Source: Parvibium lacunae (lineage in GTDB: Bacteria; Pseudomonadota; Gammaproteobacteria; Burkholderiales; Burkholderiaceae_D). From it: 64,000 bases of DNA. Position 1 is the stretch's first letter. Each line of letters starts with the position of its first letter. Positions 9,318 through 17,962 of this stretch are shown here, one piece after another. The position numbers and the translations under genes are program-made. The notes under the pieces were generated by a model that was given only the letters and a program-made list of their open reading frames with translations, was not told the origin of the DNA and did not search any database. The stretch lies in NCBI RefSeq assembly GCF_003335215.1, contig NZ_QPGB01000006.1, positions 1-64,000 on the forward strand, in the 5' to 3' direction.

Positions 9318-9989
9318 ATGCTTGCACAAGGTTATCACGGGCGAGCCGCTCGCCCATTGCTTACTGCACCAGGGCTATGGCGCCGCATGAGCACAGCATG
9401 CATCGCGCTGATCGTCATGTTGAGCCTGGTTGGCTGCACGACCTTCACCACAGTAGCCACCCCAACAACAGACGCCAGCGTGCTGCCGCCGTCTGCCGAC
9501 AGCCCAGTCACGCTTGCTTATAGTGGTCGCTTCAGTCTGCGCTACGAGCAACATGGCAGCCCAACTTACGGACAGGGTCGCTTCACCCTAACTCAGCAGC
9601 GGGATAGCTACAGCCTGGAACTCAATAGCCCCTTTGGCAACACACTCGCCACCCTTTCCTGGCAAGCAGGGCAGGCGACGCTTTGGCAACCGAACCAGCC
9701 CTTGCTGCACGGCACAGACCCCAATGATCTGATCAACCAACTGCTCGGCTGGCCCGTTCCCGTTAACCTACTGCCTGACTGGTTACAGGCCTTGGTAAAC
9801 GGAAAAATTTCTTCCATCCAGCAGCAGGGTTGGGAAGTAACCACCTTGCCACTCGCCAGTGCCGCCGCAGATCAACCGGACAAGCCGCGGCAATTGCAAG
9901 CCGAGCACCCGGGGAATGCAACACAACCCGCCGTCAGACTGCGCATTCTTTTAGATGCGAACAACCCGCCTGTTACAACAACTCACTAG
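9318..9989 (+). CDS. lolB: Outer-membrane lipoprotein LolB
   Basis: LolB accepts lipoproteins from the periplasmic carrier LolA and inserts them in the outer membrane. The sequence has a lipobox (LSLVGC), with the lipidated Cys at residue 40 of the long form. An internal ATG at 9387 gives a normal-length signal with the Cys at 17 and is a likely alternative start. Family features follow: YSGRFSLRY, an SLELNSPFGNTLATL strand region, and LLGWPVPVNLLPDWL. Length from the internal start (200 residues) is typical. It lies between the TPR gene and ispE with gaps of 14 and 3 bases, which is the standard betaproteobacterial arrangement. Confidence 0.92.
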   Translation: MLAQGYHGRAARPLLTAPGLWRRMSTACIALIVMLSLVGCTTFTTVATPTTDASVLPPSADSPVTLAYSGRFSLRYEQHGSPTYGQGRFTLTQQRDSYSLELNSPFGNTLATLSWQAGQATLWQPNQPLLHGTDPNDLINQLLGWPVPVNLLPDWLQALVNGKISSIQQQGWEVTTLPLASAAADQPDKPRQLQAEHPGNATQPAVRLRILLDANNPPVTTTH

Positions 9990-9992
9990 CGT

Positions 9993-10847
9993 ATGTCTCT
10001 ACCTCAACTCTCGGTGCATGCCCCAGCTAAGCTCAACCTATTTTTGCATATCGTGGGGCGGCGTACCGATGGCTATCATTTGCTGCAAAGCGCGTTCCAA
10101 TTGATTGATTGGTGTGACGACTTACAATTTACACGCACTACAGATGGTGTCATCACCCTGCTTAATCCACAGCCCAGTGTTCCGGCCGAGCAGGACCTCG
10201 TGGTACGTGCCGCGCGCCTGTTACAGCAACATACGGGCTGCGCATATGGTGCCCAGATTCATTTAGAAAAGCGGCTCCCGCTTGGTGGCGGCGTGGGTGG
10301 CGGGAGTTCAGATGCAGCGGCAACCTTAAGTGCGCTCAATCAACTTTGGCAAACCGGCTTGAGCGTGCCCCAGCTACAGGCGCTTGGCGTGCAGCTCGGG
10401 GCAGATGTCCCCTTCTTTTTGTTTGGACAAAATGCTCTTGTGGAAGGGATTGGCGAACAAATGCAAGCGCTGATGATTCCGCCACGCTGGTATTTAGTTT
10501 GGGTGCCGCCGGTGCATGTGCCGACCGCGACGATCTTTACCGCACCCGATTTAGTCAGAAATACCCCTGGAATCACGCTAAGCCAAGTGCAATTTGCCTA
10601 CATGACCAACAAACTCATTTTTGGCCGGAATGATTTACAAGCCATCGCTGAAAAGCAATTCCCGGAAATTAGTGCGGCCCTCGCCACCTTGCGGCACATT
10701 CAACCCAATGGCTTGGTTCGCATGAGCGGTTCTGGTGCCACGATTTTTGCGGAGTTTGAGCACGAAGAAGTCGCACAAGCCGCACTGCAAGCCATGCTGC
10801 GCAGTGGTTTGCCGCAGCGGGGGTATGCGGTGGTACGGGGGCGTTAA
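9993..10847 (+). CDS. ispE: 4-diphosphocytidyl-2-C-methyl-D-erythritol kinase IspE
   Basis: A GHMP-family kinase (284 residues) that phosphorylates CDP-methylerythritol in the MEP isoprenoid pathway. The N-terminal PAKLNLFLHI carries the conserved Lys13. The ATP loop LPLGGGVGGGSSDAA lies at 95-109, and the catalytic Asp is in GADVPFFLFG (D138). A C-terminal GHMP motif is seen in VRMSGSGATIFAEF. It follows lolB by 3 bases. In many betaproteobacteria a tRNA-Gln gene and prs come next; here they are replaced by a convergent small secreted-protein gene, so the usual order is broken at 10.85 kb. Confidence 0.96.
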   Translation: MSLPQLSVHAPAKLNLFLHIVGRRTDGYHLLQSAFQLIDWCDDLQFTRTTDGVITLLNPQPSVPAEQDLVVRAARLLQQHTGCAYGAQIHLEKRLPLGGGVGGGSSDAAATLSALNQLWQTGLSVPQLQALGVQLGADVPFFLFGQNALVEGIGEQMQALMIPPRWYLVWVPPVHVPTATIFTAPDLVRNTPGITLSQVQFAYMTNKLIFGRNDLQAIAEKQFPEISAALATLRHIQPNGLVRMSGSGATIFAEFEHEEVAQAALQAMLRSGLPQRGYAVVRGR

Positions 10848-10870
10848 CTGTTGCACCAGATGTTGTTTGC

Positions 10871-11521
10871 CTACTGCTTAGTATTGATGAGTCGCTCCGC
10901 TATCGCTTGATAAGCACTAACCTCCGATGCATTCGGTTGATAGTTCTCATTCTTCACTTTTTGTTCGAGTTGCAGTGCCCACTCGATTTCTGCTTGACTG
11001 ACGTTGCTGTTGGCTTTTGGAATGGACTTCTCTGCCTGAGGTGGTTGCTTTGGTGCCGCATAGAATTGCTGCAGGATATTTTGGTAACGACTAACCTCCG
11101 ATGTATTCGGTTGATAGTTCTCATTCTCCACTTTTTGTTCGAGTTGCCGTGCCCACTCTATTTCTGCTTGACTGACGTTGCTGTTGGTTTTTGGAATGGA
11201 CTTCTCTGCCTGAGATGGTTGCTTTGGTGCCGCAGAGAATTGCTGCAGGATATTTTGGTAACGACCAACCTCCGATGCATTCGGTTGATAGTTGTCATTG
11301 TTCATTTTTTGTTCGAGTTGCAGTGCCCACTCGATTTCTTTCGGGCTGACGCCATTGTTAATGGATTTCGCTTGAGCCTTATCCGCTTGCGTGCGGGATG
11401 CGGGTGGGGTTAGTTCACCCGCATAGAGACTCGGTGATAGCAGCAATAGACTGAAGATAGATATCAGAATTTTTGGTAAGTTTATACGCGTAGAAGAATA
11501 TTTCACCACAGTCGATAGCAA
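10871..11521 (-). CDS. Secreted protein with 58-residue tandem repeats, function unknown
   Basis: A 216-residue protein with an N-terminal signal (INLPKILISIFSLLLLSPSLYA), so exported. After a ~20-residue linker it consists of two full copies and one truncated copy of a 58-residue unit (residues 59-116, 117-174, 175-216). Each begins near EIEWALQLEQK, followed by NYQPNASEVSRYQNILQQF and a Pro/Gln-rich linker (APKQPPQAEKSIPK). The repeats are nearly identical at DNA level. The units are predicted helical, charged and amphipathic. Composition is AT-richer than flanking genes, suggesting acquisition. I recognise no family. It is convergent with ispE (23-base gap) and its stop lies close to it; ydfG follows on the same strand upstream. 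Confidence 0.75.
   Translation of the reverse strand: MLSTVVKYSSTRINLPKILISIFSLLLLSPSLYAGELTPPASRTQADKAQAKSINNGVSPKEIEWALQLEQKMNNDNYQPNASEVGRYQNILQQFSAAPKQPSQAEKSIPKTNSNVSQAEIEWARQLEQKVENENYQPNTSEVSRYQNILQQFYAAPKQPPQAEKSIPKANSNVSQAEIEWALQLEQKVKNENYQPNASEVSAYQAIAERLINTKQ
10874..11347 (-). repeat. Tandem 174-bp coding repeat (2.7 copies)
   Basis: The motif CCTCCGATG recurs at 10921, 11095 and 11269, exactly 174 bases apart, and the sequence between copies differs at only a few positions. The repeat is in frame (58 codons) with the secreted protein gene. Confidence 0.92.
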
Positions 11522-11527
11522 GCCTAC

Positions 11528-12277
11528 TTAACCCCGATGCACTGCCAACGGCGAAAATGCTTGGCAAACGGGCATCAATTGAATGCTATTCACATTGACA
11601 TGGGCAGGGCGAGAGGCGACCCAATAGACGGTTTCAGCAATGTCTTCGGCCGTGAGGGGCTGGGTGCCTTCATAGACTTTCGCGGCTTTACTGTCATCAC
11701 CATGAAAGCGTACGTTAGAGAACTCTGTACCACCACATAAGCCGGGTTCGACATCGGTCACGCGCACCGGGGTTCCCAATAAATCGGCACGCAGGTTCAT
11801 GGAGAATTGGTACACAAAGGCTTTGGTCGCCCCGTAGGTGTTACCACCGGGGTAAGGCCACTCCCCTGCTGTGGAGCCAATATTAATCACATGCCCGCGC
11901 CCGCGCTCCACCATGCCTGGTAACACAAGCCGTGTGCAATAAAGCAGCCCTTTGATGTTGGTGTCAACCATGGTTTCCCAATCATCCAGACTGGCGCGAT
12001 GGGCTGGCTCTAGCCCCAGGGCTAAGCCGGCGTTATTGACCAAAATATCGATCGCCTGCCACGCGGCTGGCAAGGAAGTGAGCGCCGTGGCCACGGCTTG
12101 CCGATCGCTGACATCCAAGACCAAAGGATACACAGCATCACCCAAACTGGCCTGTAAGTCGGCCAAACGCGCTTGTCGGCGACCAGCGGCAATAACACGG
12201 TGACCTGCTGCCACAAATTTTTGTGTGATGGCCAGCCCGAAACCAGCCGTTGCTCCTGTTACCAGTACGATCATCAC
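11528..12277 (-). CDS. ydfG: YdfG-like short-chain dehydrogenase (3-hydroxy acid dehydrogenase / malonic semialdehyde reductase)
   Basis: This 249-residue SDR closely matches E. coli YdfG as I recall it: VLVTGATAGFG cofactor loop, DILVNNAGLALGLEPAH, DTNIKGLLYCTR, INIGSTAGEWPYPGGNTYGATKAF with the Ser-Tyr-Lys catalytic set, and EPGLCGGTEFSNVRF. YdfG uses NADP to oxidise L-allo-threonine and related 3-hydroxy acids and reduces malonic semialdehyde, including in pyrimidine-nitrogen catabolism. Two ATGs (12277 and 12274) are possible. It starts 35 bases after the pyrC stop on the same strand and may be co-transcribed. Confidence 0.9.
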   Translation of the reverse strand: MMIVLVTGATAGFGLAITQKFVAAGHRVIAAGRRQARLADLQASLGDAVYPLVLDVSDRQAVATALTSLPAAWQAIDILVNNAGLALGLEPAHRASLDDWETMVDTNIKGLLYCTRLVLPGMVERGRGHVINIGSTAGEWPYPGGNTYGATKAFVYQFSMNLRADLLGTPVRVTDVEPGLCGGTEFSNVRFHGDDSKAAKVYEGTQPLTAEDIAETVYWVASRPAHVNVNSIQLMPVCQAFSPLAVHRG

Positions 12278-12312
12278 TGCTCCTCGTTTAAAACTGATGT
12301 TTCACAACATGA

Positions 12313-13383
12313 TTAGGTTTGCGCTGTAACCTTCCACGTGAGCGTTTCGCCCGCCCGTAGCGGCACCAATGTCTGCCCGCCATATGGCAATTCTGTTGGC
12401 AGGGTCCAGCTCTCGCGTACCAGTGTCAAGGTGCCGCTATTGACCGGCAAGCCATAGAAAGCCGGGCCATGCAAGCTCGCGAAAGCTTCTAACTTATCGA
12501 GTGCATTGACGCTTTCAAATGCTTCGGCATACAGCTCCATCGCGTGCAATGCAGTATAACAACCGGCGCACCCGCAGGCCATTTCTTTTGCGCCTTTGGC
12601 ATGCGGGGCACTGTCGGTGCCTAAGAAAAACTTCGCACTGCCACTGGTAGCTGCGGCCAATAACGCTTGGCGATGCGGCTCACGCTTCAAGACCGGCAAG
12701 CAGTAATAGTGTGGGCGGATGCCGCCCGTGAAAATCGCATTGCGGTTGTAGAGCAAATGATGTGCGGTAATGGTAGCCGCTACCTTTTCATCTGTGCTCG
12801 CAACGTATTGCGCGGCTTCGCGGGTGGTGATGTGCTCAAACACAATTTTGAGTGCGGGGAAATCACGACGCAGTGGTTCGAGCACGGTATCAATAAAGAC
12901 TTTTTCGCGGTCAAAAATATCTACATGGCTATCGGTGACTTCGCCATGAATCAGCAGGGGGACGCCGAGGCGTTGCATGGCCTCGAGCACGGCGCTGCAT
13001 TTGCGAATATCCGTTACCCCAGCATCGGAATTGGTCGTCGCCCCAGCCGGGTAAAGTTTAAGGGCATGCACAAAGCCGCTGTCTTTGACGCGCTGAATTT
13101 CATCGGGATTCGTATTGTCGGTGAGATACAGCGTCATCAGCGGTTCAAACGCCATACCTGTAGGAATAGCGGCCAGAATCCGCTCGCGATACGCTAGCGC
13201 CAAGGCCACGGTGGTGACGGGTGGCTTAAGGTTGGGCATGATGATAGCGCGCCCGAATTGGCGGGCCGTATCAGGCAATACCGCCGCTAGCGCTGCCCCA
13301 TCGCGCACGTGCAAGTGCCAATCGTCGGGGCGGGTGAGTGTGAGCGTTTGGGGCGTAACGTGAGGAGAGGCAGGTGTGTTCAT
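12313..13383 (-). CDS. pyrC: Dihydroorotase PyrC
   Basis: A type II (E. coli PyrC-like) zinc dihydroorotase that closes carbamoyl-aspartate to dihydroorotate in pyrimidine synthesis. Visible: the HLHVRDG metal motif, [14 protein letters not shown] with the lysine expected to be carboxylated, [16 protein letters not shown], and the catalytic-Asp strand [15 protein letters not shown]. The ATG at 13383 (MNTPASPHV) is preferred over the in-frame ATG at 13413, which only adds a weak 10-residue leader. Length from there (356) is slightly above the usual ~347. It is a stand-alone gene, 97 bases from the dmlA-like gene. Confidence 0.96.
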   Translation of the reverse strand: MNTPASPHVTPQTLTLTRPDDWHLHVRDGAALAAVLPDTARQFGRAIIMPNLKPPVTTVALALAYRERILAAIPTGMAFEPLMTLYLTDNTNPDEIQRVKDSGFVHALKLYPAGATTNSDAGVTDIRKCSAVLEAMQRLGVPLLIHGEVTDSHVDIFDREKVFIDTVLEPLRRDFPALKIVFEHITTREAAQYVASTDEKVAATITAHHLLYNRNAIFTGGIRPHYYCLPVLKREPHRQALLAAATSGSAKFFLGTDSAPHAKGAKEMACGCAGCYTALHAMELYAEAFESVNALDKLEAFASLHGPAFYGLPVNSGTLTLVRESWTLPTELPYGGQTLVPLRAGETLTWKVTAQT

Positions 13384-13480
13384 ACTGGGGCAATCCAAGC
13401 TGTGACTAATCAATAAGGCACATTATCGCATTGCTCTTGTTGGTACACACCCCATCGTATTAGTCACTTGAATCAAGCGC

Positions 13481-14539
13481 TTAAATTAAAGCCGCAATCG
13501 CCTGACCAACCTCAACGGTATTCGCCGACCCGCCCATATCTGCCGTGCGCGGCCCAGACTTGAGGACGATTTCAATGGCGTGCAGAATGGCATCATGCGC
13601 TGCGCGATGCCCAAGAAAATCGAGCATCATGGCGCCCGTCCAAATTTGGCCAATCGGGTTGGCGATACCCTTCCCAGCAATATCGGGCGCAGAGCCATGT
13701 ACAGGCTCAAACAGGGAGGGAAACTTACGTTCTGGATTGAGGTTGGCACTGGGCGCAATCCCAATCGTGCCGGTGCAGGCTGGGCCAAGGTCGGACAAAA
13801 TATCGCCAAATAAATTAGAGGCCACGACCACATCAAAACGATCCGGGTTTCGCACAAAGTGGGCGGTGAGAATGTCGATGTGGTATTGGTCGACGCGCAC
13901 CTCGGGGTAAGCTTTGCTCATTTCAGCGACGCGGCTATCCCAGTAGGGCATAGTGATGGAAATGCCATTCGATTTGGTGGCCGAGGTCAGGTGTTTACCG
14001 CGCTGCTGGGCGAGCTCAAAGCCATACTTGAGCACACGATCTACCCCAATCCGGCTAAATACACTTTGCTGTAGTGCGACTTCGCGCTCCGTCCCCGCAT
14101 ACAAAATGCCGCCAGTACTGGAATACTCCCCTTCCGTATTCTCACGCACAACATAAAAATCAATCTCACCCGGCTTACGATTGGCCAGGGGACAGGGCAC
14201 CCCCTCAAATAAACGAACCGGGCGCAGGTTGATGTATTGATCAAACTCGCGCCGAAATTGCAGTAATGAACCCCATAGCGAAATATGGTCTGGGACTTTT
14301 TCTGGCCACCCCACCGCGCCAAAGAAAATCGCATCCACCCCCTTCAGACGCACCTTCCAGTCGGCGGGCATCATCTCGCCATGCTGCGCATACCAATCAC
14401 AACTGGCCCAATCGTGATAGTCAAATTGCAAGCCAATATCAAATTTTTTGGCACAGGCTTCCAGCACGCGGATACCTTCGGGGACAACTTCCTTACCGAT
14501 TCCATCACCGGGAATCACGGCGATTCGTTTAACTGACAT
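13481..14539 (-). CDS. dmlA: D-malate / tartrate dehydrogenase (decarboxylating), DmlA/TtuC-like
   Basis: A member of the isocitrate/isopropylmalate dehydrogenase family (352 residues from the ATG at 14539; the open frame continues upstream without homology). It starts KRIAVIPGDGIGKEVVPEG. Substrate-site and subtype residues lie in FGAVGWPEKVPDHISLWGSLL and INLRPVRLFEGVPCPL, with FYVVRENTEGEYSSTGG. These are typical of the tartrate/D-malate group, not of LeuB. The NAD site HGSAPDIAGKGIANPIG is near the C-terminus. It converts D-malate to pyruvate and CO2, and many homologues also use tartrate. A haloacetate-dehalogenase-like gene ends 14 bases upstream, and a LysR gene is divergent, as dmlR is to dmlA in E. 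coli. Confidence 0.88.
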   Translation of the reverse strand: MSVKRIAVIPGDGIGKEVVPEGIRVLEACAKKFDIGLQFDYHDWASCDWYAQHGEMMPADWKVRLKGVDAIFFGAVGWPEKVPDHISLWGSLLQFRREFDQYINLRPVRLFEGVPCPLANRKPGEIDFYVVRENTEGEYSSTGGILYAGTEREVALQQSVFSRIGVDRVLKYGFELAQQRGKHLTSATKSNGISITMPYWDSRVAEMSKAYPEVRVDQYHIDILTAHFVRNPDRFDVVVASNLFGDILSDLGPACTGTIGIAPSANLNPERKFPSLFEPVHGSAPDIAGKGIANPIGQIWTGAMMLDFLGHRAAHDAILHAIEIVLKSGPRTADMGGSANTVEVGQAIAALI

Positions 14540-14553
14540 AGTCGGATCTCTTT

Positions 14554-15465
14554 CTATCGTGAGTGTGTAAAAAATTGCAGGGCAGCGTCCACCAGCCGCT
14601 GTGGCGACTCTTCTGGGATGTAATGGCCACAATCAATGGCGCCGCCTGTGACCTGCGTAGGCTGGCGGCATAACTTGCGCCACTCGGCGAGCGGGTCAAA
14701 ACATTGCTGTATCACCCCTTGTTTGCCCCACAGCACATGGAGAGGGCATTCAATCCAGCGTTGGCGGGCAATATCGGCGCGGGCATGCTCTAAATCTATG
14801 CTGGCCGCAGCGCGGTAGTCTTCACAAATCGCGCGCACGGTTTCGGGGTTTTGAATACAGCGCTCATATTCGGCCCAAGCATGAGGATCAAACTCGCCCA
14901 CTGCGGCCCGCATGGTTTTGCGCAGATACGCCAAAGGGTTGGCATTGATTAAATTCTCGGGAAACGGCGCTGCCTGGATTAAGAAAAACCAATGCCAGTA
15001 GGCAGTGGCAAAGGCTTGCGAGGTTTGTTCATACATCGCCAGCGTAGGCGCAATGTCCAATAACAGCATGCGCTCGACGGCTTCGGGATAATCGACCGCC
15101 AGACGGTGCGCCACCCGCGCCCCACGATCATGCGCCAGCACCTGGAAGCGCTCATAACCAAGTTGTGCCATCAAAGCTCGTAAGTCATGCGCCATAGCGC
15201 GCTTGCTGTAGGTAGCATGGTGGGCATCACTGGGCGGCTTACTGCTATCGCCATATCCCCGCAAGTCAGGCATGACTAGTGAAAAATGTTGCGCAAGTTG
15301 TGGTGCAACCCGGTGCCAAATCACATGAGTTTGGGGATGCCCGTGCAGTAGCAGTAAGGGCGGTAGCTGCTTTTGTGCTGTAACACGCCCCTGCATCACG
15401 ATCCCTGACATTACTTCAATCGTCACGCTTTCAAATTCATTTCCAAATAACATGGTGATTCCCAT
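14554..15465 (-). CDS. Alpha/beta hydrolase of the haloacetate (fluoroacetate) dehalogenase type
   Basis: A 303-residue alpha/beta hydrolase. The nucleophile elbow is AHDRGAR with Asp113, and Arg114/Arg117 match the carboxylate-binding arginines of fluoroacetate dehalogenase (D-R-x-x-R). YWHWFF at 156-161 supplies the His-Trp halide-binding pair, spaced 45 residues from the Asp as I recall for the family. CEDYRA (~215) gives the third halide ligand Tyr, and DCGHYIPEE holds the catalytic His. DLRGYGDSSKP is also typical. The full set supports hydrolysis of 2-haloacids such as fluoroacetate to glycolate, though some relatives are epoxide hydrolases. It is transcribed ahead of the dmlA-like gene. 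The ATG at 15453 is an alternative start. Confidence 0.78.
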   Translation of the reverse strand: MGITMLFGNEFESVTIEVMSGIVMQGRVTAQKQLPPLLLLHGHPQTHVIWHRVAPQLAQHFSLVMPDLRGYGDSSKPPSDAHHATYSKRAMAHDLRALMAQLGYERFQVLAHDRGARVAHRLAVDYPEAVERMLLLDIAPTLAMYEQTSQAFATAYWHWFFLIQAAPFPENLINANPLAYLRKTMRAAVGEFDPHAWAEYERCIQNPETVRAICEDYRAAASIDLEHARADIARQRWIECPLHVLWGKQGVIQQCFDPLAEWRKLCRQPTQVTGGAIDCGHYIPEESPQRLVDAALQFFTHSR

Positions 15466-15491
15466 GGTGAGCTATTTGCAATAGTCTAACC

Positions 15492-15504
15492 ATTTCAATG
15501 AAAT
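15492..15504. promoter_or_regulatory. Candidate LysR operator (13-bp palindrome) in the divergent promoter region
   Basis: ATTTCAATGAAAT, a perfect dyad around a central A, lies in the 84-base AT-rich gap between the dehalogenase-like gene and the divergent LysR gene. LysR proteins commonly bind such dyads and autoregulate. The assignment is inference. Confidence 0.45.
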
Positions 15505-15549
15505 ATTAAATACAATCGTTTTCATCACTTTTTTAAATTCAGGTTAATA

Positions 15550-16470
15550 ATGAACTGGGTTCATGATCTTCAATTTTTTGCGGTGCTTACACAAGCCGGC
15601 AGTTTGACTAAGGCCGCCGTCGAGCTTTCACTCACGCCAGCGGCAGTCAGTAAGCGTCTGGCGGCGCTCGAAGCACGCGTGGGGCTAAGGCTCGTTAATC
15701 GCAGTACGCGACGCATGAGCCTGACGGCAGAGGGAGAGTTATTACTGAGCCGCGCACAACAGATTTTGAGTGATCTGGATGAACTTGATGGACTGATTGG
15801 CGCACAACAAATCGAACCGCGTGGCTTATTAAAAGTAGGCGCCACGTTTGGCTTTGGTCGTCGCTATATCGCACCGGCGATAGAACGTTACACCCAGCGC
15901 TACCCAGCCGTACAGGTTCAACTTGAGCTCACTGACAATCCGATCGATTTGTCAGAACGCGGGTTCGACTTGGTGATTCGGCTAGATAAGCTACCCCAGT
16001 CACAATTAATCGCCCGCAAAATCGCCCCGAATCGCCGGTTCATTGTGGCAGCCCCTAGTTACCTGACGGCACATGGGCAGCCGCAGAATATTGCTGAACT
16101 CGCACAGCATAATTGCTTGGTTTTACGTGAAAATGCAGGCAGATACGGCGTGTGGTCCTATCTCGATAAAGCAGGCCGACTTTGCCAATTTAAAGTTCGG
16201 GGAAATCTCGCGAGTAATGATGGCGAAGTCATTCGGAGCTGGGCGCTCGCTGGGCGAGGCATTATGCTGCGCTCTGAATGGGATGTAGCTACCGATATCC
16301 GCTCGGGGCGCTTGCGGCGATTGCTACCCGATGTTGCTTTACCCGCTGGCGATGTGTATGCCGTCTATTCGGAACGTCAATATTTAGCGACGCGCATTCG
16401 TCGCTTTATTGATTTTTTGACAGAAGAATTAGGAGATACGCCACCATGGCGACAGCCAAACGCGATATAA
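15550..16470 (+). CDS. LysR-family transcriptional regulator, DmlR-like
   Basis: A 306-residue LTTR. The N-terminal winged helix (FAVLTQAGSLTKAAVELSLTPAAVSKRLAALEARVG, residues ~9-45) has the DmlR/CrgA-subgroup look. The effector domain follows (GLLKVGATFGFGRRYIAP ... ERGFDLVIRL). It is divergent from the hydrolase-dmlA pair, so it probably controls them in response to D-malate, tartrate or a related acid, as DmlR does in E. coli; the effector is inference. It ends at a bidirectional terminator shared with gltL. Confidence 0.88.
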   Translation: MNWVHDLQFFAVLTQAGSLTKAAVELSLTPAAVSKRLAALEARVGLRLVNRSTRRMSLTAEGELLLSRAQQILSDLDELDGLIGAQQIEPRGLLKVGATFGFGRRYIAPAIERYTQRYPAVQVQLELTDNPIDLSERGFDLVIRLDKLPQSQLIARKIAPNRRFIVAAPSYLTAHGQPQNIAELAQHNCLVLRENAGRYGVWSYLDKAGRLCQFKVRGNLASNDGEVIRSWALAGRGIMLRSEWDVATDIRSGRLRRLLPDVALPAGDVYAVYSERQYLATRIRRFIDFLTEELGDTPPWRQPNAI

Positions 16471-16498
16471 AAAAGGCACGCCACGGCGTGCCTTTTTG
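16469..16498. terminator. Bidirectional rho-independent terminator
   Basis: GGCACGCC / GGCGTGCC form a GC stem flanked by A5 and T5 runs, so it works on both strands. It lies between the convergent LysR gene (stop at 16470) and gltL (stop at 16520). Confidence 0.92.
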
Positions 16499-16519
16499 AG
16501 CGGAGAAACGCTAAAGCAA

Positions 16520-17257
16520 TCAGTGTGCCAAAATCTTATTCAAGAAGTCTTTGGTACGTGCCTGACGAGCATCGGGGTTGCCGAAGAATTCGTCTTTAGA
16601 GCAATCCTCCAGAATCTTACCGCCCACATCCATGAAGATGACACGATGCGCTACTTTGCGTGCAAACCCCATTTCGTGGGTTACACACATCATGGTCATG
16701 CCTTCTTGCGCGAGTTGCATCATGACATCTAACACTTCACCGACCATCTCAGGATCAAGCGCGGAAGTCGGCTCATCGAACAACATCACAATCGGATCCA
16801 TGGACAGCGCGCGCGCAATCGCCACACGCTGTTGCTGACCACCCGATAACTGGCCCGGAAATTTATCTTTATGCGCCAGCAAACCCACACGATCCAGATA
16901 TTTCAGGCCGTGCTCAATCGCTTCTGCTTTACTGCGCTTGAGCACTTTAATTTGTGCCAACGTCAGGTTTTCCGTCACAGATAAGTGCGGGAAGAGCTCG
17001 AAATTTTGGAACACCATACCGCAACGGGCACGCAGTTTAGGCAAGTCAGTCTTAGGATCGGATAGAGAAATCCCATCCACCACGATTTCACCCTGTTGAA
17101 AAGGCTCAAGCGCATTCACGGTCTTAATCAAAGTTGATTTTCCGGAGCCGGAAGGACCGCAAACAACGACCACCTCGCCTTTTTGAATATTGGTTGTGCA
17201 GTTGTTTAACACTTGGAAACTGCCATACCATTTGCTTACGTTCTTAATGTCAATCAT
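16520..17257 (-). CDS. gltL: Glutamate/aspartate ABC transporter, ATP-binding protein GltL
   Basis: A 245-residue polar-amino-acid ABC ATPase. Walker A is GPSGSGKST, the signature is [15 protein letters not shown], Walker B is [14 protein letters not shown], and the switch His is in CVTHEMGFA. With GltK and GltJ it powers uptake of acidic amino acids. It is the last gene of the glt unit, 36 bases after gltK, and ends at the bidirectional terminator. Confidence 0.93.
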   Translation of the reverse strand: MIDIKNVSKWYGSFQVLNNCTTNIQKGEVVVVCGPSGSGKSTLIKTVNALEPFQQGEIVVDGISLSDPKTDLPKLRARCGMVFQNFELFPHLSVTENLTLAQIKVLKRSKAEAIEHGLKYLDRVGLLAHKDKFPGQLSGGQQQRVAIARALSMDPIVMLFDEPTSALDPEMVGEVLDVMMQLAQEGMTMMCVTHEMGFARKVAHRVIFMDVGGKILEDCSKDEFFGNPDARQARTKDFLNKILAH

Positions 17258-17293
17258 GTCATCCTCTTATTCAATTCAGTCTCAATCAGTTCT

Positions 17294-17962
17294 CTAGCGC
17301 ACAATGGCAATCTTGGCCTGTAAGCGCTTCACCAGGAGGGATAGGCTGTAGCAGATGATGAAATAGAACACCACTGCCAGCAGGTAGGCCTCAACCGGAC
17401 GACCATAGTTCTTACCTGCAACCTCCAACCCTTTCAACATATCGTAAGCACCGATTGCGTAGACAAGGGAAGTATCTTGGAACAAGATGATCGTTTGCGT
17501 GAGCAGTACGGGTAGCATGTTACGAAACGCTTGCGGCAAAATAATCAATTTCATATTTTGCGCATACGTCATCCCCAGTGCTTGCCCCGCATACACCTGA
17601 CCACGGGAAATAGACTGGATCCCCGCCCGCATAATTTCTGAGTAATAAGCACACTCAAACGCGATGAAAGTGATAATGGCGGAATTCTCGGCGCCCAACG
17701 ACTTACCAGTGACAAAGGGAATCAACAGGTAAAACCAGAGAATCACCATGACCAAGGGAATCGAGCGCATGGTATTCACGTAAGCAGTAGCAGGTATCAC
17801 CAGATACTTTTTACCTGACAAACGCATCAGCGCCAAAATCGTACCAAAGAAAATACCGCCGATCATCGCGATCACGGTGAGCTCGACACTAAACAAAAAG
17901 CCTTTGAGCACAAAGTCTTTGAGCAGCTGAAAGCTGAAAAAACTTAAATCAAGATTCAGCAT
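17294..17962 (-). CDS. gltK: Glutamate/aspartate ABC transporter permease GltK
   Basis: A 222-residue His/Glu/Gln-type permease of the polar amino acid family with about five membrane helices. The cytoplasmic EAA loop (ECAYYSEIMRAGIQSISRGQVYAGQALGM) that contacts GltL is intact. The N-terminal half is FFSFQLLKDFVLKGFLFSVELTVI. It overlaps gltJ by one base (stop/start), so the two permeases are translated together. Confidence 0.92.
   Translation of the reverse strand: MLNLDLSFFSFQLLKDFVLKGFLFSVELTVIAMIGGIFFGTILALMRLSGKKYLVIPATAYVNTMRSIPLVMVILWFYLLIPFVTGKSLGAENSAIITFIAFECAYYSEIMRAGIQSISRGQVYAGQALGMTYAQNMKLIILPQAFRNMLPVLLTQTIILFQDTSLVYAIGAYDMLKGLEVAGKNYGRPVEAYLLAVVFYFIICYSLSLLVKRLQAKIAIVR

Noticed and set aside
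12667-13197. Open frame antisense to pyrC
   Set aside because: Shadow of a clear dihydroorotase gene, with no recognisable domain and no ribosome binding site.
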